Assembly (NCBI GenBank): GCA_964456095.1
Contig: CAYVZF010000071.1
Coordinates: forward strand, 1-5,723
DNA from: CANRPC01 sp964456095
GTDB lineage: Bacteria > Bacillota_I > Bacilli_A > RFN20 > CAG-449
Direction: 5' to 3'
DNA length: 5,723 bases
Part shown: positions 1-5,723 of the stretch, piece by piece
Position numbering within the stretch: the stretch's first letter is position 1
Layout: each line of letters starts with the position of its first letter
Translations under genes and position numbers: made by a program
The notes under the pieces: model-generated
Told to the model about the DNA's origin: nothing
The model's database searches: none
What the model saw: only the letters and a program-made list of their open reading frames with translations

Positions 1-82
1 GAATTGATTTATTATAAATAGTTTGTGTTGTATTTATTTTTTTGGTAGACTAAATGTGTAATAAAAAAAGGAGCTTAATTAT
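1..82 (+). other. A/T-rich leader upstream of glgB
   Basis: No coding frame of note is visible here. ATAAATA (14-20) and TATTTAT (31-37) are perfect inverted repeats around a 10-base loop, followed by a run of T (to 43). This could be a weak terminator of a gene before the window, but the stem is all A/T and may be chance in such A+T-rich DNA. TATAAA at 13-18 could serve as a -10 box, but its -35 would fall outside the window. The block ends with AAAAGGAG at 66-73, nine bases before the glgB ATG, which is a convincing ribosome binding site. Confidence 0.35.
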
Positions 83-1966
83 ATGGCATTTGGACTTTTA
101 TATGACTTCCTTATAGGTCAATCGATAGAAGCTTACAAATATTTCGGAGCACATTTTATTAATAAAGATAATGTTGATGGAGTAATTTTTAGAGTATATG
201 CACCTATGGCTAAAAGTGTTTCTGTAATTGGTGATTTTAATTCATGGGAGCCTTCAAAAGGATTAATGGAAAAAGTTGATTCTTCAGGTGTATATGAATT
301 ATTTTTACCTAATTTAAAAAATTATGAATCATATAAATATCATATCGAATGTTCTGATGGTGTTTATAGAGATAAACAAGATCCATTTGGATTTTTTGCT
401 GATTTTAGACCTCTTACTTGCTCACGACTTTTTGATATTGAGAATTTTTCATGGCATGATAATGAGTTTATGAAAAATAGAAATAGAAACTTTGATAATC
501 CTGTTTCTATTTATGAAATACATTTAGGTTCATGGCTTGGTAAAGATGGAGATAGATATAGATCTTATGAAGAAATCGCAGATGCATTAATTCCGTATGT
601 ACTTGAAAACGGATTTACTCATGTTGAAATAATGCCAATTACTCAACATCCTTTTGATGGTAGTTGGGGCTATCAATCTACTGGCTTTTATTCTGTTGAT
701 TCGAGATATGGTAATCCATTTCAATTAATGAGTTTTATAGATAGATTACATCAAGCTGGTATTGGTGTAATTCTTGATTATGTAGTTGTTCATTTTGCTA
801 CTGATTCATATGCATTAGAAAAATTTGACGGTTCTTCTTTATTTGAATATAGCGGTGAAAATGAATATTCTCAATGGGGAAGTAAACTATTTGATTTAGG
901 TAAAGATCCTGTTAGAAGTTTTTTAATGTCGAGTGTTAATTACTTTTTAACTTATTTTCATTTTGATGGAATTAGAATAGATGCAGTTTCTAATGTCATT
1001 TATTGGCATGGTGATTCATCTAAAGGTGAAAATTCTGGTGCGATTGAATTTATAAAAAGATTAACAGGTAAGATTCATATTGCGCACGATGATGTTATGT
1101 TAATCGCAGAAGATTCATCTAGTTATCAAGGTGTAACAAAACCATTAGAATATGGTGGACTTGGCTTTGATTATAAATGGGATTTAGGATGGATGAATGA
1201 TACTTTAAAATATTATGGTAAAGATCCTATTTTTAGAAAATTCCATCATAATCAATTAACTTTTTCAATGGCATATTTTTATTCTGAAAACTTTATGCTT
1301 CCTTTATCACATGATGAAGTAGTTCATGGGAAAGGTACAATAATTAACAAATTATTTGGTGATTATGATAAAAAGTTTGCTCAATTAAGGAATTTATATA
1401 CTTATCAATTTACTCATCCTGGCAAGAAATTAAATTTTATGGGTAATGAACTCGCATCTTTTGATGAATGGAATGAAAATAAATCATTACCATGGAATTT
1501 AAAATCATTTCCTAAACATGATTCTATATCACGTTTAATTAGAGATTTAAACTTAATATATAGACATGAAAAAGCGATGCATTTTGAAGAATACAATCAA
1601 ACTCATTTTCAATGGTTAATGGCGGATAATTCTGATCAATCAATTTATGTATATAAAAGAACATATCAAGATGAATCAAATAAAGATACTTTAATATTTA
1701 TATTTAATATGACACCAAATTATTACGAAAACTATGATATAGGAGTTGATGAACTTGGCGAATATATAGAAATATTTAATTCCGATAAAGATGTTTATGG
1801 TGGATATAATCAATATAATGGATTACCTCTTAAAGCATATGAAGGATGTTGCTTTAATCAACCATATAAATTAACTATCAAATTAGCGTCTTTTGGCGCG
1901 ATGATATTAAAAAAGACAGAAACAATTAAGAATAAATCAAAAAAGGCAGGTAAAAAAGATGTTTAA
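83..1966 (+). CDS. glgB: 1,4-alpha-glucan (glycogen) branching enzyme
   Basis: Cytoplasmic GH13 enzyme that cuts alpha-1,4 glucan chains and rejoins them through alpha-1,6 bonds, branching glycogen. An N-terminal CBM48-type beta-sandwich covers about residues 20-105 (VSVIGDFNSW at 46-55). The GH13 barrel follows, with the branching-enzyme signatures FDGSWGYQSTGFY (191-203) and GIRIDAV (296-302). The expected nucleophile is D300, the acid/base E343 (in LIAEDSS), and the third carboxylate D411 (LSHDEVVHGKG), with H410 beside it. FMGNELASFDEWN (452-464) is the usual late-barrel motif, and a beta-rich C-terminal domain ends at about 610. The 627-aa length is normal for the short bacterial form. 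The last 18 residues form a Lys-rich tail. The start at 83 is supported by AAAAGGAG nine bases upstream and by the normal N-terminus. Region I reads DYVVVHF (232-238) where the E. coli-type enzyme has DWVPAHF; related Bacillota forms vary here too. The gene overlaps glgP by 8 bases, implying co-transcription. Confidence 0.96.
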   Translation: MAFGLLYDFLIGQSIEAYKYFGAHFINKDNVDGVIFRVYAPMAKSVSVIGDFNSWEPSKGLMEKVDSSGVYELFLPNLKNYESYKYHIECSDGVYRDKQDPFGFFADFRPLTCSRLFDIENFSWHDNEFMKNRNRNFDNPVSIYEIHLGSWLGKDGDRYRSYEEIADALIPYVLENGFTHVEIMPITQHPFDGSWGYQSTGFYSVDSRYGNPFQLMSFIDRLHQAGIGVILDYVVVHFATDSYALEKFDGSSLFEYSGENEYSQWGSKLFDLGKDPVRSFLMSSVNYFLTYFHFDGIRIDAVSNVIYWHGDSSKGENSGAIEFIKRLTGKIHIAHDDVMLIAEDSSSYQGVTKPLEYGGLGFDYKWDLGWMNDTLKYYGKDPIFRKFHHNQLTFSMAYFYSENFMLPLSHDEVVHGKGTIINKLFGDYDKKFAQLRNLYTYQFTHPGKKLNFMGNELASFDEWNENKSLPWNLKSFPKHDSISRLIRDLNLIYRHEKAMHFEEYNQTHFQWLMADNSDQSIYVYKRTYQDESNKDTLIFIFNMTPNYYENYDIGVDELGEYIEIFNSDKDVYGGYNQYNGLPLKAYEGCCFNQPYKLTIKLASFGAMILKKTETIKNKSKKAGKKDV

Positions 1967-4364
1967 AAATAAAGAAGAATTTAAAAATGAATTTCAAAAA
2001 AGAGTTATTGAAAAATACGGTAATGATTATAAAAAATGCGACATAACAGAACTATATGACATTTTAGGAAAAATGGTAAGAGATTATACTTCATTTGACT
2101 GGAAAGAATGTAAAGATTATGTTGCTAAAAAAGGAGATCGTCAGTTAGTATATTTCTCAATGGAATTCTTAATTGGTAGACTTTTAGTTAATAATATGCA
2201 AAATCTTGGTATATATCAAGTTGCAAAAGAAGGTTTAAAAGATCTAGGCATTGATATTCATGAAGTTGAAGAAAGAGAATCAGATGCTGGTTTAGGTAAT
2301 GGTGGACTTGGTCGTTTAGCTGCATGTTTTTTAGACTCTATTGCTTCACTTTCTTATCCGGGTCATGGAAACTGTATACGTTATGAATATGGATTTTTTA
2401 AGCAAAAAATTGTTAATGGTAAACAAGTAGAAGTACCTGATCAATGGCTTTCTACTAATAACGTATGGGAAATTAGAAAACCAAAACACGCGGTTGATGT
2501 TAAATTCTATGGACAAGCTGAAACTTATCAAGATGAAAATGGACATATCCGTTCTAGAACAGTAAATGCAATGCATGTTAAAGCTGTTCCATATGATGTT
2601 CCAGTCATTGGTTATAAGAATAAAGTTGTTAATACTTTAAGATTATGGTCAGCAGAACCAACAGAAGATAATTTACCATCAAATCAAACTTTCTCTGATT
2701 ATTTAGCAGCGATAAAAGAATTATGTCATGGCTTATATCCTGATGATTCAACAGAACATGGTCGTATTTTAAGATTACGTCAACAATACTTCTTAGTTTC
2801 AGCGGGCCTTCAATCAACAATACGTACTCATAAAAGAACATATGGATCATTAAATACATTAAAAGATAAATTTGTCTTCCAATTAAATGATACACATCCA
2901 ATTCTTGCAATTCCTGAAATGATGAGACTTTTAATGGATGAACATAATTTTGGATGGGATGAAGCGTGGGATCAAGTTACTCATATGATGGCATATACTA
3001 ATCATACTATTATGGCTGAAGCGCTTGAAAAATGGCCTGTTAATTATGTTTCAAATCTATTACCACGTGTATATATGATTATTGAAGAAATAAATAGAAG
3101 AAAAGTATTAGAATTAAGAGCTAAAGGTTATGATGATGACTTTATTTCTAGAGTTTCTATCATTAAAGACGGAATGATTTACATGACTAATTTAGGCATT
3201 CATACATGTTTCTCTGTAAACGGTGTTGCTAAATTGCATACTAAGATTTGTTGTGAAACAACATTTCATGATTTTTATGTAATATATCCTGAGAAATTTA
3301 ATAATAAAACAAATGGTATAACACACAGAAGATGGTTTTTAAATGCAAATCCCGAATTAGCGGATTATGTTACATCTTTAATCGGTGATTCTTGGATTAA
3401 AAATCCAGATGATTTAGAAAGACTATTAGAATATAAGGATGATAAAGCAGTGTTAAAGAAAATAAATGATATTAAGCATCATAATAAAATTGCTTTAGCG
3501 GATTATATTTATAAAAATAATGGAATATCTATCGACACTAATTCTATTTTTGATACTCAAGTGAAACGACTTCATGCTTATAAAAGACAATTAATGAATG
3601 TATTAAGAATCATATATTTCTTTAAGAAAATAAAAGAAGATCCTACATTTAAAATGCATCCAAGAACATTTATATTTGGTGCAAAAGCTGCGCCTAGTTA
3701 TGTATTTGCTAAAAAGATAATTGAATTAATTAATGCTGTTGCAAATAGAATTAATAACGATCCTGAAGTAAATAAATATATGAAAGTAGTATTTATTGAA
3801 AACTATGGTGTTTCTTCAGCAGAAATAATTATTCCAGGCTCTGATGTATCTGAACAAATCTCAACTGCGGGAAAAGAAGCATCAGGAACATCAAATATGA
3901 AATTCATGATTAATGGTGCATTAACTCTCGGTACATTAGATGGGGCAAATGTTGAAATAGTTGATTTAGTTGGAAGTGATAATGCATTTATCTTTGGATT
4001 AAAAGATTATGAAATCGATGCATTAAGAAATTCAGGAACATATTCACCATGGAATGAATATAATAATAATCCTTGGATTAAAAAAGTTATGGATTCATTG
4101 ATTGATGGAACATTCTCATACAATAGAGATGATTTCAGAATGATATTTGATGAAATAATGTATAGAAATGATGAATACTTCTCATTAAAAGATTTCAATA
4201 GTTATATTGAAGCTACATTAGCAACAGAAGAACATTATAAAAAGCCACTTGAATGGGCAAGAAGTGCATTAATTAATATTGCTCATGCTGGATATTTCTC
4301 TTCAGATAGAACTATTGAACAATATGTTTCTGAAATATGGAAATTAAATAAAATTAATTTATAA
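1959..4364 (+). CDS. glgP: Glycogen/alpha-glucan phosphorylase
   Basis: Cytoplasmic GT35 enzyme, PLP-dependent, that removes terminal alpha-1,4 glucose units with phosphate to give glucose-1-phosphate. The family runs almost end to end. Visible motifs are VYFSMEFLIGR (64-74), the glycine-rich GLGNGGLGRLAACFLDS (111-127), QLNDTHP (308-314), YTNHTIMAEALEKWP (346-360), KTNGITHRRW (450-459), VKRLHAYKRQ (535-544) and the PLP site KEASGTSNMKFMINGALTLG (639-658), where K648 should carry the cofactor. The 801-aa length is typical of bacterial phosphorylases. No extended N-terminal regulatory segment like the phosphorylatable one of animal enzymes is evident. The ATG at 1959 lies inside the last codons of glgB, with GGCAGG (1945-1950) eight bases upstream as a moderate ribosome binding site. 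Translation is probably coupled. A hairpin terminator begins 22 bases after the TAA stop. MalP (maltodextrin phosphorylase) belongs to the same family and cannot be excluded by sequence alone, but the glgB linkage favours glycogen. Confidence 0.95.
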   Translation: MFKNKEEFKNEFQKRVIEKYGNDYKKCDITELYDILGKMVRDYTSFDWKECKDYVAKKGDRQLVYFSMEFLIGRLLVNNMQNLGIYQVAKEGLKDLGIDIHEVEERESDAGLGNGGLGRLAACFLDSIASLSYPGHGNCIRYEYGFFKQKIVNGKQVEVPDQWLSTNNVWEIRKPKHAVDVKFYGQAETYQDENGHIRSRTVNAMHVKAVPYDVPVIGYKNKVVNTLRLWSAEPTEDNLPSNQTFSDYLAAIKELCHGLYPDDSTEHGRILRLRQQYFLVSAGLQSTIRTHKRTYGSLNTLKDKFVFQLNDTHPILAIPEMMRLLMDEHNFGWDEAWDQVTHMMAYTNHTIMAEALEKWPVNYVSNLLPRVYMIIEEINRRKVLELRAKGYDDDFISRVSIIKDGMIYMTNLGIHTCFSVNGVAKLHTKICCETTFHDFYVIYPEKFNNKTNGITHRRWFLNANPELADYVTSLIGDSWIKNPDDLERLLEYKDDKAVLKKINDIKHHNKIALADYIYKNNGISIDTNSIFDTQVKRLHAYKRQLMNVLRIIYFFKKIKEDPTFKMHPRTFIFGAKAAPSYVFAKKIIELINAVANRINNDPEVNKYMKVVFIENYGVSSAEIIIPGSDVSEQISTAGKEASGTSNMKFMINGALTLGTLDGANVEIVDLVGSDNAFIFGLKDYEIDALRNSGTYSPWNEYNNNPWIKKVMDSLIDGTFSYNRDDFRMIFDEIMYRNDEYFSLKDFNSYIEATLATEEHYKKPLEWARSALINIAHAGYFSSDRTIEQYVSEIWKLNKINL

Positions 4365-4386
4365 AATACTATTATTAATAAATAAT

Positions 4387-4433
4387 AAAACTTCTATATT
4401 GTATAAAAAATTAATACATATAGAGGTTTTTTT
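4387..4433 (+). terminator. Rho-independent terminator of the glgB-glgP operon
   Basis: The left arm 4387-4403 pairs with the right arm 4415-4430 around an 11-base A/T loop (4404-4414). The stem is about 16 bp with one G-U pair and one bulged T in the left arm. Seven T residues (4427-4433) follow, the first four taking part in the stem base. The matching A run at the left foot means it might also act on minus-strand transcription. It lies 22 bases past the glgP stop and separates the glycogen operon from the downstream small-gene cassette. Confidence 0.85.
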
Positions 4434-4498
4434 AACAAATTTTATATTTTCACGTTTTGTTTGTTGTACTTGATTATTTAATTAACATTTTCAATATT

Positions 4499-4539
4499 TA
4501 TCCAACAAAGGTCATTGATTAGAACATAAAAGTTGGATA
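4499..4539. repeat. Perfect 8-bp inverted repeat around the cassette promoter
   Basis: TATCCAAC at 4499-4506 is the exact reverse complement of GTTGGATA at 4532-4539. The half-site centres are 33 bp apart, close to three helical turns. The right arm runs into the first two bases of the -10 box and the -35 box lies between the arms. This is a sensible geometry for an operator bound by a dimeric repressor, possibly one encoded in the cassette. The repeat is seen directly; the operator role is inferred. An 8-bp match could also arise by chance or mark an old element end. Confidence 0.5.
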
Positions 4540-4543
4540 TAAT
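4515..4543 (+). promoter_or_regulatory. Sigma-A-type promoter of the small-gene cassette
   Basis: TTGATT (4515-4520) and a consensus TATAAT (4538-4543) are separated by exactly 17 bases. Transcription would start near 4550, leaving only about a dozen bases before the ATG at 4562. The promoter sits between the glgP terminator and the first cassette gene, so it can drive the four downstream genes independently. A weaker alternative with TTGATT at 4470-4475 would give a longer leader, but its -10 is poor. Confidence 0.6.
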
Positions 4544-4550
4544 AATAGTG

Positions 4551-4557
4551 GGTGATG
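4551..4557 (+). promoter_or_regulatory. Extended-type ribosome binding site for the 101-aa gene
   Basis: GGTGATG lies just before the ATG at 4562. GGTGAT matches the downstream half of the full anti-SD complement (GGAGGTGAT) rather than the usual GGAGG core. It favours 4562 over the in-frame Met codons at 4568 and 4613; the last has no purine-rich site before it. If transcription starts near 4550, this site lies almost at the 5' end of the mRNA. Confidence 0.5.
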
Positions 4558-4561
4558 AAGA

Positions 4562-4867
4562 ATGAGTATGCTTGCGTCGATTATCTTTCGTGAAAAAGTT
4601 CGAAACGTGAATATGATAAACGAATATAAAATGGAACTTGAAGCATTACCAAGAGGAAAAATTACTCCGAAAACCATAAACGGCAAGACTTATTATTATT
4701 TGTATTATCGCGACGGGAAAAAGGTAGTAAGTAAATATATCTGCAAGGATGAGGAAAGTTTGATCACGGTTCGCGAACAACTTACCCGCCGCAATCAGAT
4801 AGAAGAAATTATAAAAAAGTTGAAAGAAGAAAAGACACAAATTAAGAAGTTGGAGGCTATGTTATGA
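4562..4867 (+). CDS. 101-aa basic, coiled-coil protein; cassette gene 1
   Basis: No named function is recognised. The protein has three parts: an N-terminal helix (about 1-28), a Lys/Arg-rich beta segment (29-60, LPRGKITPKTINGKTYYY then LYYRDGKKVVSKYI), and a C-terminal charged helix (about 66-101) with the heptad-like spacing of a coiled coil. The middle part recalls small Bacillota proteins with an LPKG...NGKxYYYLxYR...SKY pattern, including those grouped as DUF6788; this assignment is from memory and tentative. The basic beta hairpin plus coiled coil would suit a dimeric DNA-binding regulator or antitoxin, which is inference. The start at 4562 follows GGTGATG; M18 (4613) remains possible because the conserved-looking part begins after it. 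The stop overlaps the next start as ATGA (4864-4867), so the two genes are translationally coupled. Codon choice differs from glgB and glgP, with CGC, GCG and CCG codons appearing. Confidence 0.75.
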   Translation: MSMLASIIFREKVRNVNMINEYKMELEALPRGKITPKTINGKTYYYLYYRDGKKVVSKYICKDEESLITVREQLTRRNQIEEIIKKLKEEKTQIKKLEAML

Positions 4868-5343
4868 TATTATATCACGGTAGTAATATGGTAGTGGAAA
4901 AGCCGAGACTTATCGAACAGAACAGATTTCTCGACTTCGGATATGGTTTCTATACGACAACCAATAAGGCGCAAGCCGAGAACTTTGCCCAAAAGGTTGT
5001 GGTACGCCGAGGCGGCACACCGACAGTCAACGTATATGAGATAGACGATAATATCGGTAGCGAACTACTTAAAATTAAGCGTTTCAATGCTCCCGATGAG
5101 AAATGGCTCGACTTTGTTTCCGCACATAGAAACGGAACGTATGACGGAGAGCAATACGACATTATAATCGGTGCAGTTGCAAATGATGATGTTTACAAAA
5201 CGCTCCAAGTGTACTCTACGGGACTTTTGAACAAAGAACAAGCACTTGAAGCCTTGAAGATCAAGAAATTGTTTGACCAATATGTATTTGCAACAAACGA
5301 GGCAATTTCACTATTGACGTTCGTTAAATCCGAGGAGGTGTGA
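4864..5343 (+). CDS. DUF3990 family protein, putative ADP-ribosyltransferase fold
   Basis: The 159-aa protein matches the DUF3990 pattern as I recall it: LYHGS at 3-7, GYGFYTTTNKAQAENFA at 26-42, WLDFVSAHRNG at 81-91, YDIIIGAVANDD at 98-109, and a C-terminal QYVFATNEAISLLTFV at 139-154. The family is placed with ADP-ribosyltransferase-like folds, in which a His, a Tyr or Ser and a Glu or Gln contact NAD. H5, Y30 and Q139 or E146 are candidates here. Whether it modifies a protein or nucleic acid, or has lost activity, cannot be read from sequence. There is no signal peptide or membrane segment, so it is cytoplasmic. GGAGG (4852-4856) lies seven bases before the ATG, which overlaps the preceding stop as ATGA. 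GAGGAGGTG, the ribosome binding site of the next gene, lies in its last codons. Its linkage to several tiny genes recalls a toxin-antitoxin or defence cassette in which this would be the effector; that role is inferred. Confidence 0.8.
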   Translation: MILYHGSNMVVEKPRLIEQNRFLDFGYGFYTTTNKAQAENFAQKVVVRRGGTPTVNVYEIDDNIGSELLKIKRFNAPDEKWLDFVSAHRNGTYDGEQYDIIIGAVANDDVYKTLQVYSTGLLNKEQALEALKIKKLFDQYVFATNEAISLLTFVKSEEV

Positions 5344-5346
5344 TAA

Positions 5347-5583
5347 ATGGACGAGAAGTTTAACGCTATATTGAGTATTGCGCTTATACCGCAAACGGTT
5401 GACCTTATTGTGAAGAATGAAGGACTTGACGATATTTCCGCTATGAACGAATTTTATCACTCCAAGACCTATGAAATGCTTGCTAAAGAAGAAACGAAGA
5501 TGTGGCATTTCAGCCCTATGACCATTTATTCAATGTGGAAACATGAAAGAAAAACAGGAGAAATTGTATTTCCGGAGGAGTAA
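5347..5583 (+). CDS. 78-aa small acidic-tailed protein; cassette gene 3
   Basis: The function is not recognised. The sequence shows an N-terminal helical stretch (about 5-24, ILSIALIPQTVDLIV), then EFYHSKTYEMLAKEETKMWHFSPMTIYSM (35-63), and a short tail KTGEIVFPEE (69-78). The pattern FYxSKxYxxLxxEETKxWHxSP, ending in TGxIxFPEE, looks like a conserved small-protein family that I associate with DUF3990 and DUF3791 neighbours, though I cannot give it an accession. The length and lack of catalytic residues would suit an antitoxin or accessory binding partner, which is inference. The start is well supported: GAGGAGGTG (5332-5340) sits six bases upstream, and only one TAA triplet separates it from the preceding TGA stop. 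Its own last codons carry GGAGGAG (5574-5580), the ribosome binding site for the next gene, so four genes run head to tail. Confidence 0.78.
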   Translation: MDEKFNAILSIALIPQTVDLIVKNEGLDDISAMNEFYHSKTYEMLAKEETKMWHFSPMTIYSMWKHERKTGEIVFPEE

Positions 5584-5586
5584 GTT

Positions 5587-5723
5587 ATGAGTAAAGAATT
5601 ACCATTCATGGTACTTTGTGTTGAAGAATACAAAAACCAAAAAGGAATGACAGGCAAGGATGTTATGGCCTTGTTCAACAAGTATTCAGTATGCGAATAT
5701 ATCCAAGACTTTTATGAGGTATT
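5587..5723 (+). CDS. DUF3791 family protein, 3' end cut by the window
   Basis: This is the start of a small gene that runs off the right edge, with 45 complete codons visible. It begins MSKELPFMVLCVEEYKNQKG, followed by MTGKDVMALFNKYSVCEYIQ and DFYEV. The pattern of hydrophobic strand or helix, then EEYKxxKGMxGKxVxxLFxKYxVxxYI, matches DUF3791 proteins, which are usually about 70 aa, so perhaps a third is missing. Family members often sit next to DUF3990 genes, which supports the call on both. The biochemical role is unknown; an antitoxin or partner role is an inference from that pairing. GGAGGAG (5574-5580) lies six bases before the ATG, and only three bases separate this start from the preceding TAA. 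Confidence 0.75.
   Translation, partial: MSKELPFMVLCVEEYKNQKGMTGKDVMALFNKYSVCEYIQDFYEV

Noticed and set aside
14..43. A/T-only hairpin with T-tract before glgB as a terminator or regulatory element
   Set aside because: A 7-bp stem of only A-T pairs is weak and expected by chance in this composition; kept only as a remark in the leader entry.
1414..1596. Open minus-strand frame of 60 codons inside glgB
   Set aside because: It lies opposite a clear GH13 coding region, has no ribosome site or family resemblance, and reflects the A/T-rich codon pattern of glgB.
2346..2910. Two minus-strand open frames (76 and 93 codons) inside glgP
   Set aside because: They are antisense shadows of a conserved phosphorylase region, with composition driven by the opposite strand and no promoter or ribosome site.
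3873..3932. SGTSN in place of SGTGN at the phosphorylase PLP site as a functional anomaly
   Set aside because: The PLP lysine (K648) and surrounding residues are intact, and Ser at this position is, to my knowledge, common in Bacillota phosphorylases.
83..4364. Possible UGA=Trp code suggested by the very low G+C
   Set aside because: Of 24 Trp codons in glgB and glgP all are TGG, and TGA serves as the stop of two cassette genes (4865-4867 and 5341-5343).
4365..4561. Attachment site, CRISPR, tRNA or riboswitch in the gap between glgP and the cassette
   Set aside because: Only the terminator, the promoter and one 8-bp inverted repeat are visible; no repeated spacer units, cloverleaf or long conserved-looking fold was seen.
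4646..5508. Several minus-strand open frames opposite the small-gene cassette
   Set aside because: Plus-strand genes here have overlaps, strong ribosome sites and family-like motifs; the antisense frames have none and overlap one another.

Overview
The window comes from a low-GC, Gram-positive-type bacterium. The first 4.4 kb is strongly A+T-rich (14 G+C in the 60 bases at 901-960), purine-rich Shine-Dalgarno (SD) sites precede most starts, and both enzymes read like Bacillota-type versions. All 24 Trp residues of the two large proteins come from TGG and none from TGA, and two later genes stop at TGA. The standard bacterial code therefore applies, which argues against a UGA=Trp mycoplasma. 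A gut Bacilli, Erysipelotrichales or Clostridia-like host is plausible, but the genus cannot be named from this piece.

Layout: 1-82 is an A/T-rich leader ending in a good ribosome binding site. 83-1966 is glgB (1,4-alpha-glucan branching enzyme). 1959-4364 is glgP (glycogen/alpha-glucan phosphorylase), overlapping glgB by 8 bases. A bulged hairpin with a T-tract at 4387-4433 closes this two-gene operon. The 197-base gap that follows also holds a sigma-A-like promoter (4515-4543) bracketed by a perfect 8-bp inverted repeat. From 4562 to the window end lies a compact run of four small genes on the same strand: a 101-aa basic/coiled-coil protein, a 159-aa DUF3990-type protein with an ADP-ribosyltransferase-like look, a 78-aa small protein, and the start of a DUF3791-type protein cut by the window edge.

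The two halves do different jobs. GlgB adds alpha-1,6 branches to storage glucan and GlgP releases glucose-1-phosphate from chain ends, so the operon joins granule building and mobilisation. GlgC and GlgA are not in view. The small-gene cassette has visibly higher G+C (27 of 60 at 4921-4980) and different codon choice. It starts right after a terminator with its own promoter, so it is probably an independently acquired unit. Its arrangement resembles a toxin-antitoxin or defence-type module built around a putative ADP-ribosyltransferase fold. That role is inference, and it is the part of the window most worth following up.
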